A stretch of 64,000 bases of DNA from CBDDKU01 sp965230375. Its GTDB lineage: Bacteria > Bacteroidota > Bacteroidia > Flavobacteriales_D > Cryomorphaceae. Location of the stretch: positions 186,001-250,000 of the forward strand of contig CBDDKU010000026.1 of NCBI GenBank assembly GCA_965230375.1, read 5' to 3'. The stretch's first letter is position 1; each line of letters opens with the position of its first letter. Below are positions 63,657-64,000 of this stretch, one piece after another. A program made the translations under genes and the position numbers. A model generated the notes under the pieces. That model was not told where the DNA came from and searched no databases. It saw nothing but the letters and a program-made list of their open reading frames with translations.

Positions 63657-64000
63657 CTAGCGACGGCTTAACAACTCGGCTACGTACTTTCCAATAATAT
63701 CGAATTCGATATTCACCTTATCACCAGGCTTCACCTGGTTAAGATTAGTATGCTCGTAAGTGTAGGGAATTATTGCTACCGAGAACCCTGTTGGTGAACT
63801 ATCGACAACAGTAAGGCTTATTCCATTGATTGTCACAGACCCTTTCTTCACGGTTAGATTTGATTCTGACTCTGGATGCTTGAAGAAAAAACGCCAGCTG
63901 CCATCTTCCAGCTTTATATCTTCACATTCGGCAACCGTATCCACATGGCCTTGCACGATGTGTCCATCATAGCGACCATTGGCAATCATGCAGCGCTCTA
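63657..64000 (-). CDS. ribE: Riboflavin synthase alpha chain, C-terminal part (runs off the window)
   Basis: The frame stays open to the window edge, so only the last 114 or so residues are seen; the first ATG inside it (63989) is internal. Lumazine-binding domain 2 is clear: YDGHIVQGHVDTVAE, VTINGISLTVVD and PGDKVNIEFDIIGKYVAELL. The enzyme converts two 6,7-dimethyl-8-ribityllumazine molecules to riboflavin. Full-length proteins have about 195-200 residues, so roughly 85 residues lie outside. Confidence 0.92.
   Translation of the reverse strand, partial: ERCMIANGRYDGHIVQGHVDTVAECEDIKLEDGSWRFFFKHPESESNLTVKKGSVTINGISLTVVDSSPTGFSVAIIPYTYEHTNLNQVKPGDKVNIEFDIIGKYVAELLSRR

Overview
The window is a stretch of chromosome from a Bacteroidota bacterium, most likely an aerobic marine-type member of the Flavobacteriales. 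I infer this from several signs: TAnnTTTG-type promoter elements in front of many genes, three proteins with type IX secretion (T9SS) sorting tails, HU-CCDC81/SPOR and DUF5723 proteins, the order rplM-rpsI-rpsB-tsf-pyrH-frr, and weak Shine-Dalgarno sequences. I cannot name genus or species. There is no rRNA, CRISPR array, prophage or recognisable insertion sequence.

Layout. 44-3978 (minus): translation operon rplM-rpsI | rpsB-tsf | pyrH-frr, with two intrinsic terminators. 4098-5300: kbl. 5336-17797: surface-polysaccharide island, with an O-antigen ligase-like protein and two GT4 glycosyltransferases on the minus strand. The plus strand carries a Wzm/Wzt-type ABC exporter and a large two-domain GT2 glycosyltransferase that carries a frameshift. 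Two AlgJ/AlgX-like SGNH proteins and an AlgI-like MBOAT acyltransferase (minus) probably O-acetylate the glycan. 17914-21008: lipoproteins, a small membrane ORF and a WG-repeat protein. 21096-30158: housekeeping genes (gdhA, dprA, kdsB, an HU/SPOR envelope protein, hemJ-like, an acyl-CoA thioesterase, a frameshifted heptosyltransferase, tatD, L-asparaginase, tRNA-Ser).

30251-34095: an ExbB/TolQ-ExbD/TolR energy-transduction cluster in which the pair of exbD genes is duplicated. 34126-39629: CPBP protease, dusB, a LolC/E-like permease broken by two frameshifts, rbfA, hflX, and a small cytochrome c/b pair. 39716-47728: secreted and outer-membrane proteins, including a 247-bp duplicated block carrying a small DUF4190-like gene, one copy cut at a perfect palindrome. 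47898-54151: a pair of amidohydrolase-family proteins, a solitary NUMOD4/HNH protein, trpS and gatC. 54226-56955: an ECF sigma factor, a membrane anti-sigma-like protein and a beta-barrel protein in one operon. 57226-64000: lepA, a large T9SS type-B cargo protein, metF and the C-terminal part of riboflavin synthase, which runs off the window.

Most genes are ordinary core genes. The points most worth checking are four single-base indels, all in envelope-biogenesis genes (real inactivation or sequencing error); the doubled exbD pair; the two-paralogue O-acetylation module; an anti-sigma-like protein with three repeated modules; the palindrome-bounded duplication; and promoters that lie almost on the start codon. 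I found no clearly new defence or mobile system.
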